Counted from the first letter of the stretch, positions 19,194 to 30,039 are shown. The stretch is DNA of 64,000 nucleotides from Caldimonas brevitalea (GCF_001017435.1 NZ_CP011371.1:5518001-5582000), one strand, 5' to 3'. The notes: a model not told the origin generated them from the sequence alone. Numbers and translations: made by a program.

Positions 19194-20696
19194 TCAGGCG
19201 GCGCGCCGGCGCCACACGAACGCCGCCCCGAGCAGCGCCAGCCCGAGCACGAGCAGCGGCCACAGGCCGGCCGCCGAGGCCCAGCGCGCAAACGGCGTCA
19301 GGCCGGTGCGGCCCTGCACCGGCCCGGTCAGCACCCCGCGCGTGAAGGGCTTGAGCTCCTGGGTGACCCGCCCGGTGTGGTCAATGATGGCGGTGGCCCC
19401 GGTGTTGGTGGCGCGCAGCATCGGAATCTGGAACTCGAGCGCCCGCATACGCGAGATCTGCAAATGCTGGTAGACCGCCACGGTGTTGCCGAACCAGGCG
19501 ATGTTGCTGATGTTGGCGAAGATGGTGGGCGCCTGTTCCAGTTGGCCGAAGCGCACCGCCAGTTCCTCGCCGAACAGGTCTTCGTAGCAGATGTTGGGCG
19601 CCACCCGCTCGCCCTGGACCGGAAACGACGGCGGGTTGCGAGAGCCTCGGCTGAAGTCGCCCAGCGGCATGTTCATCAGGTTGACGAACCAGCGGAAGCC
19701 GAGCGGGATGAATTCGCCGAACGGCACCAGGTGGTGCTTGTCGTAGCGGTAGGGCTCCGCGCGGGCCCGGGCCAGCCCGAGCACCGAGTTGGTGTAGCCG
19801 GTCTCGAAATCGCCCAGCGGAATGCCGACCAGCGCCGCCGTCTCGGTCTTGACGAAGTGCTGCAGCCGCCCTTGCCAGTAGTCGGCCGGCAACTGTTGCG
19901 GCAGCAGGGGAATGGCGGTTTCGGGGGTGATGACCAGATCGGCGGTCGCGGCTTCCAGCTCGTCGGCATACCACTGCAACGCCTGCGCCAGCCCGTTTTG
20001 CGAGAACTTCTCGTCCTGCGGCACATTGCCTTGCAGCAGGGCGACCGTGAGCTTGCCGGTCGGCACGGTGAAACCGTGGTTGACCCCAGAGGCCGCGACA
20101 CACAGGCCCAGCGCCGAGAGCAGTGGCGCCCAGGCGCGCGGGCGAGCGCTTGCTTTCGTCAGGCCGCCGAGCGCCGCCGCGAGCCAGGCGGCCACGAAAC
20201 CGATGCCGTAGACACCCACCCAGGGCGCGAGCGTCGCGAGCGGGCCGTCCACGTGGGCGTAGCCCGAGGCGGCCCAGGGGAAGCCGGTGAAGAGATAACC
20301 CCGCGCCAGCTCGCCGAGCAGCCAGGCGGCGGCAAACAACGGCGCCGACCAAAGCCTGGAGGCCGCTGCCACACGGTGGTACAGCGCCATCGCCGCGGCC
20401 AGGTAGAGCGACAGAAAGGCCGCCAGCAGCAGCACCGCGGCCGCCGCGAGCGGGGCCGGCAGCAGGCCGTAGTCGTGCATGCTGATGTAGAGCCACCAGG
20501 TGGCACCCACCAGCCAGGCCGTGCCGAAGACCCAGCCGCACGCCGCCGCGCGGGCCGCGGTGGGGCAACGCTGCACGCGCCAGGCGAGCACCGCCAGCGC
20601 GAGCAACTGCAGCCACCAGAGCGAGGTGTTGCTGAAGGAGACAGCGTGCCCGTATCCGCCGGCCGCGACGACCAGCAGCTCGGCCCACAGCGGCAT
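19194..20696 (-). CDS. lnt: Apolipoprotein N-acyltransferase
   Basis: A 500-residue inner-membrane enzyme that adds the third acyl chain to bacterial lipoproteins. Several N-terminal transmembrane helices precede a periplasmic nitrilase-like domain with the triad Glu in [12 protein letters not shown] (about residue 260), Lys in [14 protein letters not shown] (about 320) and Cys in [11 protein letters not shown] (about 368). A final helix ends in an Arg-rich tail. Its ATG overlaps the stop of corC (TGATG, 20694-20698), the usual Burkholderiales pairing. Confidence 0.96.
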   Translation of the reverse strand: MPLWAELLVVAAGGYGHAVSFSNTSLWWLQLLALAVLAWRVQRCPTAARAAACGWVFGTAWLVGATWWLYISMHDYGLLPAPLAAAAVLLLAAFLSLYLAAAMALYHRVAAASRLWSAPLFAAAWLLGELARGYLFTGFPWAASGYAHVDGPLATLAPWVGVYGIGFVAAWLAAALGGLTKASARPRAWAPLLSALGLCVAASGVNHGFTVPTGKLTVALLQGNVPQDEKFSQNGLAQALQWYADELEAATADLVITPETAIPLLPQQLPADYWQGRLQHFVKTETAALVGIPLGDFETGYTNSVLGLARARAEPYRYDKHHLVPFGEFIPLGFRWFVNLMNMPLGDFSRGSRNPPSFPVQGERVAPNICYEDLFGEELAVRFGQLEQAPTIFANISNIAWFGNTVAVYQHLQISRMRALEFQIPMLRATNTGATAIIDHTGRVTQELKPFTRGVLTGPVQGRTGLTPFARWASAAGLWPLLVLGLALLGAAFVWRRRAA

Positions 20697-21571
20697 CAGT
20701 GGTCTGCCGACGGCGGTGGGGGCGCCGCCCGCGTCACCTTGAACCAGCGCACGGCGCCAGCCCGGGTGAACATGACCGAGAAGCGCAGGCCGCCGTTTTC
20801 GACCACCTCGCCGCGCCGCGGCACATGGCCCAGCTCGTGGGCGATCAGGCCGCCGATGGTGTCGAAATCGTCTTCGGGCAGGTCGACCCCGAAGAACGTG
20901 TTGACGGCTTCGATGTCGGCATCGCCGGCGACGCGGTGACTGCCGTCGGCCAGCGTGTAGATGCCGATCGGGGCGTCGTCGTCATCGAATTCGTCCTCGA
21001 TCTCGCCGACGATTTCCTCGAGCACGTCCTCGATGGTGATCAGGCCGGCCGTCTTGCCGAATTCATCGATCACGAGGGCGAGATGATTGCGGTTGGAGCG
21101 GAAATCGCGCAGCAACTCGTTCAGGCGTTTGGATTCGGGCACGAAAACTGCTGGACGCAGCAGCGTCCGCAGGTTCAACTCGGGGGCACGCTGCAGCTTC
21201 AACAAGTCCTTCGCCATCAGGATGCCGATGATGTTGTCGCGCTGGTCTTCATAGACCGGAAACCTCGAGTGAGCCGTGTCGATCACGATGGCCAGCAGTT
21301 CCTCGTAGGGGGCATCGATGTCGAGCAGGTCCATGCGCGGGGCGGCGACCATCACGTCGCCGGCGGTCATGTCGGCCATGCGCAGCACCCCTTCGAGCAT
21401 CAGCCGGGATTCCGGCTCGATCAGCTCGCGGTCTTCCGCGTCGGCCAGCGTTTCGATCAGTTCGTCTTTCGAGTCGGGCCCGGGAGAGATGAATTCGACC
21501 AGGCGTTCGAAAAGGCTGCGCTTGTCGCCGGGGCGGTGCGAACGACTCGGGTGGGGGTCGGACACAAGCAT
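20696..21571 (-). CDS. corC: CorC/HlyC-type CBS-domain protein
   Basis: A 291-residue cytosolic protein with two CBS domains (VAAPRMDLLDIDAPYEELLA and NHLALVIDEFGKTAGLITIE, ending EEIVGEIEDEFDDDD) and a C-terminal CorC_HlyC domain (DTIGGLIAHELGHVPRRGEV). Such proteins are linked to magnesium/cobalt efflux and are regularly encoded beside lnt, as here. MLVSDPHPSRSHRPGDK is the usual start; an open frame continues upstream without conservation. Its stop overlaps the lnt start. Confidence 0.92.
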   Translation of the reverse strand: MLVSDPHPSRSHRPGDKRSLFERLVEFISPGPDSKDELIETLADAEDRELIEPESRLMLEGVLRMADMTAGDVMVAAPRMDLLDIDAPYEELLAIVIDTAHSRFPVYEDQRDNIIGILMAKDLLKLQRAPELNLRTLLRPAVFVPESKRLNELLRDFRSNRNHLALVIDEFGKTAGLITIEDVLEEIVGEIEDEFDDDDAPIGIYTLADGSHRVAGDADIEAVNTFFGVDLPEDDFDTIGGLIAHELGHVPRRGEVVENGGLRFSVMFTRAGAVRWFKVTRAAPPPPSADH

Positions 21572-21810
21572 GCGTCGGAGTTGGGAAGACGCAAGGATAC
21601 CCCAGCCCCGGCAACCGATCCACGGGCGGACACACCTTGACTTGACGGCGTCGCTACACTCGTCGTTTTTGTCGAGTTCCGGCGCCGCCCCGGTCCCGGC
21701 CATTGCAACCGCGTCACGGCGCGGCGGCTGCCCGGCTGTTGCGTCCGCGTCGGCTGTTGCTGCAGCAGCACCAGCGTTCGCCGGCCTCTCCTGATCATTG
21801 AAGGTGTCGC

Positions 21811-22860
21811 ATGTCACAAGGCCTCATTCCTGCCACCATCCTGACCGGTTTCCTCGGCAGCGGGAAGACGACGCTGCTGAAGCGAGTGCTCACAGAGGCC
21901 CATGGCCAGAAAATCGCCGTGATCGAGAACGAGTTCGGCGAGGAAAACATCGACAACGACATCCTGGTCGCCGAATCCGAAGAGCAGGTGATCCAGATGA
22001 GCAACGGGTGCATCTGCTGCACCATCCGAGAAGACCTGCGCGCCACGCTCAGCGACCTGGCGGCCAAGCGCCGCAAGGGAGAGCTCACATTCGACCGGGT
22101 CGTGATCGAGACCACCGGTCTGGCCGACCCCGGCCCGGTGGCCCAGACCTTCTTCATGGACGACGAGATCGCCGAGCAGTACCTGCTGGACTCGATCCTG
22201 ACACTGGTCGACGCCAAACACGCCTCCCAGCAGCTCGATGACCGGCTCGAAGCGCGCCGCCAGGTGGGTTTCGCCGACCAGATCTTCATCAGCAAGTCGG
22301 ACCTGGTCGACAGCGATTCGGTCGACGCGCTGGCGCACCGGCTCAAGCACATGAACCCACGCGCGCCGCAGCGCCGGGTGCATTTCGGCGAAGTGCCGCT
22401 GTCGGAGGTGTTCGACCTGCGAGGCTTCAACCTGAACGCCAAGCTCGAGATCGACCCGGACTTCCTGTCGGCTGAAGACGATCACGGCCACCACCACCAT
22501 GATCACGACCATGACCACGAGCATGGCGAGCACTGCGACCATCCGCACCACCACCACCATGACGACGACGTGAAGTCGTTCGTGTTCCGTTCCGAACGGC
22601 CCTTCCTGCCGGCCAAGCTGGAAGACTTTCTCGGCACCGTGGTGCAGATCTATGGGCCCCGCATGCTGCGCTACAAGGGCGTGCTCTACATGGCGGGGAC
22701 CGAGCGCAAGGTGATCTTCCAGGGCGTGCACCAGTTGATGGGCAGCGACCTGGGGCCGCAATGGGCCGAAGGCGAAGCGAAGCAGAGCAAGATGGTGTTC
22801 ATCGGCATCGACCTGCCGCGCGATATCTTCACCCAGGGACTCGAGCAGTGCCTCGCATGA
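21811..22860 (+). CDS. COG0523 (CobW-family) GTP-binding metallochaperone
   Basis: A 349-residue G3E-family GTPase. Walker A is TGFLGSGKTTLL; the metal-binding CxCC motif is SNGCICCTIREDL; FISKSDLVD supplies the base-specificity motif. Residues about 224-254 form a His/Asp-rich stretch (HHHHDHDHDHEH and PHHHHHDDD) typical of metal-handling members, followed by the CobW C-terminal domain. Members deliver zinc or other metals to client enzymes. The next gene is a DksA lacking three of four zinc-finger cysteines, a pairing seen in zinc-starvation responses. No Zur box is obvious upstream, so zinc regulation is only inferred. Confidence 0.92.
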   Translation: MSQGLIPATILTGFLGSGKTTLLKRVLTEAHGQKIAVIENEFGEENIDNDILVAESEEQVIQMSNGCICCTIREDLRATLSDLAAKRRKGELTFDRVVIETTGLADPGPVAQTFFMDDEIAEQYLLDSILTLVDAKHASQQLDDRLEARRQVGFADQIFISKSDLVDSDSVDALAHRLKHMNPRAPQRRVHFGEVPLSEVFDLRGFNLNAKLEIDPDFLSAEDDHGHHHHDHDHDHEHGEHCDHPHHHHHDDDVKSFVFRSERPFLPAKLEDFLGTVVQIYGPRMLRYKGVLYMAGTERKVIFQGVHQLMGSDLGPQWAEGEAKQSKMVFIGIDLPRDIFTQGLEQCLA

Positions 22861-23124
22861 CGAACGGTTGCACCCACCTGGGGAAAACGCCAGCTCGCCG
22901 TCTTGTGGGATGGCTACAATCCGCGGCGCCCTTGGGTGGCCCGAACCGACCGCGCTCAAGTTCCAACAAGCCCGCTGAACCGGCCGACTGGCACGTGACC
23001 CGGTGGCCGTTGGGCCCCGGGGCCGCATGCGCGGCGCGCTGCCCCGCTGCGTTAGCGCCCAGGACGCGAACCGTCCAGCGGACTAGCCGATTCTGACAAG
23101 AGCAGGTATATAACTGCCACTGCG

Positions 23125-23129
23125 AGGAG
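23125..23129 (+). promoter_or_regulatory. Ribosome binding site supporting the long GTG-started DksA
   Basis: AGGAG lies 7 bases before GTG at 23137. No comparable site precedes the internal ATG at 23482, so the N-terminally extended protein is the supported product. Confidence 0.7.
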
Positions 23130-23136
23130 ACGGAAA

Positions 23137-23991
23137 GTGAGCAAGATCCCGGCCCAAGGAACCAGCAGTGACGCGTCCGCCGCGACGAGTGCCTCCACGA
23201 CCGCCGCCGACAAGCCGGCAGCGAAGGCAGCCTCCGTGAAGGCGCCCAAGGCTGCAGCTGCCGCTGATGCGGACACCGGCGACAGCAGCAGCTCGTCGAG
23301 CGCTGCGTCGGCACCGACCAAGGCGGCCGCGAAGAAGAGCGCCGGTGCCAAGACCGCCGCCAAGAAGGCTGGCGCGAAGGCGGACCCGATGCTGGCGACA
23401 GGCGGGCCTGAGACCGGCGCCGCGGCCGAAGCGCCCGCGGCACCGCCCACGGCAGTACGCCCCACTTCCTCTTCTACATCCATGACCAAAACATCTGCTA
23501 CCGCGGTACTCGATCAGCCCCGCTCCACCATGCCTCAAGCCGACCCCAAACTCGCCTCTGCCTGGAAAAACAAGTCCGGGCGGGAACTGACAGACGCCGA
23601 AGTGCTCGCGATGCCTGAAAGCGAGTACATGAGCGATCAGCAACTCGAATTCTTCCGGGCCAAGCTGGAAACGCTGAAAGAAGATCTGCTCAGCAACGCC
23701 GGCGAAACGACGGAACATCTGCGCGAAGACACCACCATCGTCCCCGACCCGGCCGACCGCGCCACCATCGAGGAAGAGCACGCGCTGGAACTGCGCACGC
23801 GCGACCGCGAGCGCAAGCTGCTGAAGAAAATCTCGCAGGCGCTGACCCGCATCGAGGCCGGCGATTACGGTTTTTGCGACGAAACTGGCGAACCTATCGG
23901 CCTTGGCCGGCTGATTGCCCGCCCGACCGCTACACTCTCCCTGGAAGCTCAACAACGGCGTGAGCTCAAGCAAAAGCTGTTCGGAGATTGA
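23137..23991 (+). CDS. dksA: DksA-family RNA polymerase-binding factor with Ala/Lys-rich N-terminal extension
   Basis: DksA binds the RNA polymerase secondary channel and works with ppGpp. The C-terminal roughly 150 residues carry the family fold: SEYMSDQQLEFFRAKLETL coiled coil, DPADRATIEEEHALELRTRD tip and GRLIARPTATLSLEAQQRRE. Of the four zinc-finger cysteines only the first remains (YGFCDETGEP); the others are Thr, Ser and Ala. The first roughly 115 residues are low-complexity, rich in Ala, Lys, Ser and Thr. GTG at 23137 with a good ribosome site supports translation of this extension. The gene follows a COG0523 metallochaperone and precedes the STAS-like gene by 15 bases. Confidence 0.93.
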   Translation: MSKIPAQGTSSDASAATSASTTAADKPAAKAASVKAPKAAAAADADTGDSSSSSSAASAPTKAAAKKSAGAKTAAKKAGAKADPMLATGGPETGAAAEAPAAPPTAVRPTSSSTSMTKTSATAVLDQPRSTMPQADPKLASAWKNKSGRELTDAEVLAMPESEYMSDQQLEFFRAKLETLKEDLLSNAGETTEHLREDTTIVPDPADRATIEEEHALELRTRDRERKLLKKISQALTRIEAGDYGFCDETGEPIGLGRLIARPTATLSLEAQQRRELKQKLFGD

Positions 23992-24006
23992 TTTCTCCCG
24001 CGAGCC

Positions 24007-25701
24007 ATGTCGGACCCGAAAGACAAAGACAACGAGAGTTTCTTGCGCAAGGTGGTGCGGTTCGTCGCGAATCCGACCACTGACTGGGCCGACTTGAACT
24101 CCAACAGCACCGAGTCGCGCGAGAGCGAATACGCCAAGTCCGAGCTGAAGGCGATGATCGAGCGCAAGCGGCGCAACGATTTCGTGCGCAAGCGCGAGTT
24201 CGACATGCTGCGCAAGGTGCGCCGCGAAGGCCTGACCGAAGCGACCGTGGGAGTGCTCGAGGCGACGTCCAACCTCGACGAGAACGACCGCGACCTGGTC
24301 GCCCGCTCCGACGTGGGCGTCGTGAAGGCCAAGATCGACGAAATCGAGCAGCAGATGGTCGGCGAATCGATCGGCTCGCGCCGGTCGCCGTCCTTCTACA
24401 ACGCGCCGACACAGCCGGGGCCGCTGCCGGAGTTGCTACCGCAGCCGACACCGCTGACCGAGCCGATGACACCCGTGGCACCGCGGGTCGAGCCCGCGCC
24501 AGCCAAGGCGGCCTCGCCGTCCGGGCCACCGCCGAATGCCACGGTGCCGGTGCTGGGCGCCCCCATCCCGGGCTTCCCCGACACCTTTGCCGTCGAAGTC
24601 AGCGAGGTCGCGCACGATCCTGAGCTCGACGAGGCCGTCATCGCGTTCGCCAACGCCGATTTCACGTCGTGCGAGCAATCGCTGTCGGAGCTGATCAAGC
24701 CGGGTGCGAGCCGGGCCCAGCACGCTGAGACCTGGATGGTGCTGTTCGACCTGTACCGCGCCACGGCCCAGCAATCCAAGTTCGAGAGCCTGGCGCTCGA
24801 CTACGTGCACCAGTTCGGCTGGTCGGCGCCGCAGTGGTTCTCGCTGCCGCGCATGGTGGCCGAAGCGGCTGCGGAAGAAGCGCCTGCCGCCAGCGACGAC
24901 AACAAGATCGAAGGCCAGGTGGGCTGGGTCTGCAGCGAAGTGCTCGACGTCGACACGGTCGCGCAGCTGCGCTCGCAGACGCTGCAGATGCCGCTGCCCT
25001 GGGTGCTCGACTGGGCGCCGCTCAGGAGCATCGACGCCGAAGCGGCGTCCAAGCTCAGCGAGGTGTTCCGCGGCTGGGCCCAGGACATGCTCGACATGCG
25101 CTGGCTGTCCGGCGAGCGCTTGTTCCTGGCGCTGCAAGACGCGGCACCGACCGGCGTCAAGGATGCCGACCCCGCCTTCTGGCTGCTGCGCCTCGACGCG
25201 CTGCGCCTGGCCAACCGGCCCGACCAGTTCGACGAAGTCGCGATCGACTACTGCGTCACCTACGAGGTGTCGCCGCCGTCGTGGGAAGCCGCCAAGTGCC
25301 AGGTCAAGATCGGCGGCGCCAGCGGCCACACCAACACCTCCGCCGCGCCGTTGTCGGTGGTGAGCGACGTCTCGACCAGCTTTGTCGAGTCGCAAATCAT
25401 GGACGACCCGGCCGTGATCGAGGTCGCGTCGCTCGAATTGTCGGGCCAGCTGGTCGGCGACATTTCCGAAACCCTGCAGGTCCTCGACAAGGGCCTGGGC
25501 AAGGCGGCCATCGTCAAGGTGGCCTGCACGCGGTTGATCCGCGTCGACTTCATCGCCGCCGGCGACTTGCTGAACTGGGTGCTCAACCGGCGCGGCGAGA
25601 ACCGCGCGATCCAGTTCGAAGAGACGCACCGGCTGGTGGCCTTGTTCTTCGGCGCGATGGGCATCACCGAGCACGCGCGCGTCAAGGTGCGCAACATCTG
25701 A
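24007..25701 (+). CDS. Unknown protein with charged N-terminus and STAS-like C-terminus
   Basis: A 564-residue cytosolic protein I do not recognise by name. Residues 1-115 are highly charged and helical (SELKAMIERKRRNDFVRKRE), followed by a Pro-rich linker (about 135-185). A helical middle region resembles tetratricopeptide-type repeats (AQHAETWMVLFDLYRATAQQ). Residues about 475-560 (LELSGQLVGDISETLQVLDK to the end) look like a STAS domain. It starts 15 bases after dksA and precedes hslV, so it may be co-transcribed with dksA. No signal peptide or membrane segment. Function not assigned. Confidence 0.85.
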   Translation: MSDPKDKDNESFLRKVVRFVANPTTDWADLNSNSTESRESEYAKSELKAMIERKRRNDFVRKREFDMLRKVRREGLTEATVGVLEATSNLDENDRDLVARSDVGVVKAKIDEIEQQMVGESIGSRRSPSFYNAPTQPGPLPELLPQPTPLTEPMTPVAPRVEPAPAKAASPSGPPPNATVPVLGAPIPGFPDTFAVEVSEVAHDPELDEAVIAFANADFTSCEQSLSELIKPGASRAQHAETWMVLFDLYRATAQQSKFESLALDYVHQFGWSAPQWFSLPRMVAEAAAEEAPAASDDNKIEGQVGWVCSEVLDVDTVAQLRSQTLQMPLPWVLDWAPLRSIDAEAASKLSEVFRGWAQDMLDMRWLSGERLFLALQDAAPTGVKDADPAFWLLRLDALRLANRPDQFDEVAIDYCVTYEVSPPSWEAAKCQVKIGGASGHTNTSAAPLSVVSDVSTSFVESQIMDDPAVIEVASLELSGQLVGDISETLQVLDKGLGKAAIVKVACTRLIRVDFIAAGDLLNWVLNRRGENRAIQFEETHRLVALFFGAMGITEHARVKVRNI

Positions 25702-25823
25702 GGCACGCGCCGCGGGGCCACCAGCGCCGCCGCGTGTCGCTTCCGTGTCGAGAGTATCAAGCGGCGCCGGCTTGAAGGATGGCCTCCCGGCCCCACCTCC
25801 TCATCACCGAAACGAGCCCTCCC

Positions 25824-26360
25824 ATGGAACCCTATCACGGCACTACCATCCTCAGCGTGCGCCGCGGCAACACGGTCGCCCTCGGCGGCGACGGCCAGGT
25901 CACGCTCGGCACCATCGTCGTCAAGTCCTCCGCCCGCAAGGTCCGCAAGCTCTACCGTGAGCAAGTGCTGGCCGGCTTCGCCGGCGCCACTGCCGACGCC
26001 TTCACGCTGTTCGAGCGCTTCGAGGCCAAGCTCGAGAAACACCAAGGCCATCTGCAGCGTGCGGCCATCGAACTGACCAAAGACTGGCGCACCGACCGCG
26101 TGCTGCGCCGTCTCGAAGCCATGCTCGCGGTGGCCGACAAGGAAAGCTCCCTGATCATCACGGGCAACGGCGACGTGCTCGAACCCGAGTTCGGCATCGT
26201 CGCGATCGGCTCCGGCGGCGCCTATGCTCAAGCAGCGGCCCGAGCCCTGCTCGAGCACACCGAGCTGTCGCCCCGCGACGTCGTCAAGAAGTCGCTCGAG
26301 ATCGCAGGCGACCTCTGCATCTACACCAACCAACACCACACGATCGAGTCGCTCGGCTGA
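25824..26360 (+). CDS. hslV: ATP-dependent protease subunit HslV
   Basis: The 178-residue peptidase subunit of the HslUV (ClpQY) protease. After processing, the N-terminal Thr of [20 protein letters not shown] is the nucleophile, here preceded by the short propeptide [18 protein letters not shown] and [17 protein letters not shown] are family motifs. Length is standard. MEPYHG at 25824 is preferred to an upstream in-frame ATG at 25779. It lies 45 bases before hslU. Confidence 0.96.
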   Translation: MEPYHGTTILSVRRGNTVALGGDGQVTLGTIVVKSSARKVRKLYREQVLAGFAGATADAFTLFERFEAKLEKHQGHLQRAAIELTKDWRTDRVLRRLEAMLAVADKESSLIITGNGDVLEPEFGIVAIGSGGAYAQAAARALLEHTELSPRDVVKKSLEIAGDLCIYTNQHHTIESLG

Positions 26361-26405
26361 GCCGCCGCCCGCCTCTATCGTGACGCCCGCAGAAAGAACC
26401 GCTCC

Positions 26406-27737
<1,332 letters not shown>

Positions 27738-27740
<3 letters not shown>

Positions 27741-27754
27741 GGCCCACCGCCTCA
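27738..27754. terminator. Hairpin spanning the two convergent stop codons of hslU and coaX
   Basis: TGAGGC-CCACC-GCCTCA forms a 6-base-pair stem containing the TGA of hslU on one strand and the TGA of coaX on the other. There is no T-run, so factor-independent termination is doubtful. Confidence 0.3.
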
Positions 27755-28531
27755 GCGGACCACCGGGCGCTCGCTGAAGCGCCGCTCGGCCACCTTCAGC
27801 AGCCCGTCGAACACCAGCGACTCGACCAGCTCGAACGGCACCGTCAGGTAGGGCGCCATCTTCCAGCCCGCGCCGCCGGTCACGATGCAGCGCGGCGCCT
27901 CGCCGCAGTGCTGCACGATGTTGCGGTGCATCCGTTCGATGGCGCCGGCGATGGCGTAGGTGCCGCCGCTGGTGAGCGCATCGCTGGTGTTGGACGGGAA
28001 GTCGCGCACTTCGCCGGTCGGCACGTGCAGCCCGGCGGTGCCACTCTCCAGCGCCTTCAGCATGATGCCGTGCCCCGGCAGGATCAACCCGCCCAGGAAA
28101 CGCCCGTCCGGGTCGATCGCGTCGACCGTGACGGCGGTGCCGACCATCACCACCAGCGCCGGCCGTGCCGGCCCGTCGCGCAGCAAACGCTCACGTGCTC
28201 CGATCATCGCCACCCAGCGGTCGGCGCCGAGGCGGGTCGGATGGTCGTAGCCGTTCACAAGGCCCGCCTCCGCCTGGCTCGACACCACCCAGCTGGGCAC
28301 CACGTCCCACAGCTCCAGCTGCTCTTCCACGCGGTGGCGCACGGCTTCCCCGGCGACACAGCAGCCCAGCACCTGGTCGGGCGGCGGCAGCTCTTTCCAA
28401 TCGCCGTCGGCGAGCTGGTGGATGGTTTCCAGAAAAGCGGCGCCATGCGCCAGCAACCGGGCTCCCGGGCGGGGCGATTCGTACTGCGCCCACTTCAGAC
28501 GCGTGTTGCCGATGTCGATGGCGAGAAACAT
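27752..28531 (-). CDS. coaX: Type III pantothenate kinase
   Basis: A 259-residue ASKHA-fold kinase catalysing the first step of coenzyme A synthesis; CoaX is not inhibited by CoA feedback. It opens with [13 protein letters not shown] (phosphate-1 motif) and has the type III signatures [28 protein letters not shown] and [18 protein letters not shown]. Length is normal. It stands alone, convergent to hslU and divergent from the PPK2 gene. Confidence 0.94.
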   Translation of the reverse strand: MFLAIDIGNTRLKWAQYESPRPGARLLAHGAAFLETIHQLADGDWKELPPPDQVLGCCVAGEAVRHRVEEQLELWDVVPSWVVSSQAEAGLVNGYDHPTRLGADRWVAMIGARERLLRDGPARPALVVMVGTAVTVDAIDPDGRFLGGLILPGHGIMLKALESGTAGLHVPTGEVRDFPSNTSDALTSGGTYAIAGAIERMHRNIVQHCGEAPRCIVTGGAGWKMAPYLTVPFELVESLVFDGLLKVAERRFSERPVVR

Positions 28532-28654
28532 GTGGAGCGGATTATCCCGAATTCGCGCCGATCTGCCTGTCGGCGCCGCTTGTCAGGCCGGCACCCGCCC
28601 GGCATGCTGCACAGCAGGACCATCGCCCACCGCCGCAGCCCGGCGCCCGCCACC

Positions 28655-29527
28655 ATGACCTCCCGCACCGCCGCTCCCCTCGACCTGCGCGCCGCCCAGG
28701 CGCTGTTGCGACCCTGGCAGATCGGCACCGCCGAGGGCCATCGCGCGGCGAACTCGTTCCAGCTCGCCGCGCTGGACCCCGGCGCCAAACCCTTCAGCAG
28801 CGGCGACAAGGCGCGCGACCGTGAAGCGCTCGGCGAGCAGGCGCTGCGGCTCGACGAACTGCAGGACCTGCTCTATGCCGACGGCCGTTACAAGCTGCTG
28901 GTGGTGCTGCAGGGCATGGACACCAGCGGCAAGGACGGCACCTTGCGCGACGTGTTCGGCCGTATGAGCCCGCAAGGTGTGCACAGTGTGTCGTTCAAGG
29001 CCCCCAGCACAGAGGAACTGGCGCACGACTTCCTCTGGCGCGTGCATGCCAACGTGCCGCGCAGCGGCGAACTGGTGGTGTTCAACCGCAGCCACTACGA
29101 AGATGTGCTGGTGCCCCGCGTGCGCGGCAGCCTGGACGCGGCCGAACTGCAGCGCCGCTACCGCCAGATCAACGATTTCGAACGCTTGTTGAGCGAATCG
29201 GGCACCGTCATCGTGAAGTGTTTCCTGCACATCTCGAAGGCCGAGCAGCTGCGGCGCCTGCAAGCCCGGCTGCAGAACCCGGCCAAACACTGGAAATTCG
29301 ACTTGGCCGACGTCGAAGCCCGCAAGCACTGGGACGACTACCAAGCCGCCTACCAGGACGCCATCGCCGCCACCGGCACTGAATGGGCGCCCTGGACCGT
29401 GGTGCCGGCCGACTCGAAAACCCACCGCAACCTGATGGTGGCCACGCTGATCGAATCCACGCTGCGTCAAATGCAGCTGCGCCACCCGCCGGCGGCGCCC
29501 GGGCTGGCCGACCTGGTGCTCGAATAG
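28655..29527 (+). CDS. Polyphosphate kinase 2 family protein
   Basis: A 290-residue PPK2 enzyme that moves phosphate between polyphosphate and nucleotides. Walker A-like QGMDTSGKDGTLRDVFGRM (about residues 85-103), the lid region VRVPRVRG-like LVPRVRGSL with NRSHYEDVL, and HWKFDLADVEARKHWDDYQA with TEWAPWTVVPADSKTHRNLM are characteristic. Class assignment (NDP or NMP acceptor) cannot be made safely. No good ribosome site is seen, and an upstream in-frame ATG near 28604 is possible, but conservation begins shortly after 28655. Confidence 0.9.
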   Translation: MTSRTAAPLDLRAAQALLRPWQIGTAEGHRAANSFQLAALDPGAKPFSSGDKARDREALGEQALRLDELQDLLYADGRYKLLVVLQGMDTSGKDGTLRDVFGRMSPQGVHSVSFKAPSTEELAHDFLWRVHANVPRSGELVVFNRSHYEDVLVPRVRGSLDAAELQRRYRQINDFERLLSESGTVIVKCFLHISKAEQLRRLQARLQNPAKHWKFDLADVEARKHWDDYQAAYQDAIAATGTEWAPWTVVPADSKTHRNLMVATLIESTLRQMQLRHPPAAPGLADLVLE

Positions 29528-29548
29528 CCAGCCCCCCGCCAGCCGGCC

Positions 29549-29797
29549 TCAGTGCACCGGCCGGCAGGTGCGCGGTCCATGCTGGGTCGCGTTCGGCGCG
29601 CGCCGCCACCGGTCGCGGCGCCGATGCAAGGTCGTCCCACGGTGGTACATCGGGTTCGGGTGCGGGCCGCCCGGGTCGAGCGGCTCCTCGTCCATCGGGT
29701 CCGGGTCGATCGGCTCGGACGGATCGGGGGCCGGCCCGGGGTGGAGCGGCGGCTCGCGGTGCATGGGCAGCGGCAAAGGGCAGTGCAGCCGGTTCAT
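29549..29797 (-). CDS. Small proline-rich protein of unknown function
   Basis: An 82-residue ORF rich in Pro, Asp and Glu in its first half (EPIDPDPMDEEPLDPGGPHP) and in Arg/His in the second. GAGGA is 7 bases before the ATG at 29797, supporting translation. It has no recognisable domain or signal peptide. It lies convergent to the PPK2 gene and divergent from icmF. Whether the protein is made is uncertain; similar acidic Pro-Asp small ORFs occur in related genomes by memory. Confidence 0.45.
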   Translation of the reverse strand: MNRLHCPLPLPMHREPPLHPGPAPDPSEPIDPDPMDEEPLDPGGPHPNPMYHRGTTLHRRRDRWRRAPNATQHGPRTCRPVH

Positions 29798-29967
29798 CAC
29801 AGTTCCTCGTGGGGTCGTTCGGGCCCAATGGGAGCCCGTCCCTGATTGCTTGGCAGTCAGCGTGCCCTCCCTTTCCTTCGCGACCCCCGCCCTTGCCGCC
29901 CGCCCGTCGTTTTCCCGGTCGGCGCCCCGGGTTTGCCAGGCTTTGTGTTCCATGGGCCCGTGGCATG

Positions 29968-29991
29968 ATTGACGTTGACGTAAACGTCAAT
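29968..29991. promoter_or_regulatory. LiuR-type operator upstream of icmF
   Basis: Arms ATTGACGT and ACGTCAAT flank TGACGTAA; the site is virtually identical to the one upstream of isovaleryl-CoA dehydrogenase (8843-8868). Its left TTGACG could be a -35 element with a weak TAACGA 17 bases later. It is 49 bases before the icmF start and 20 kb from liuR, placing icmF in the same predicted regulon. Confidence 0.82.
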
Positions 29992-30039
29992 TAACGACGT
30001 GGGCGGGCCGACAGTGCGGCCCGCGCACCAGGAGGCCCG

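Noticed and set aside
21637..21660. TTGACT with TACACT as a promoter upstream of the COG0523 gene
   Set aside because: The spacer is only 12 bases, too short for sigma-70.
22915..22920. TACAAT as a -10 element upstream of dksA
   Set aside because: No acceptable -35 at 16-18 bases upstream; could be real but not supportable.
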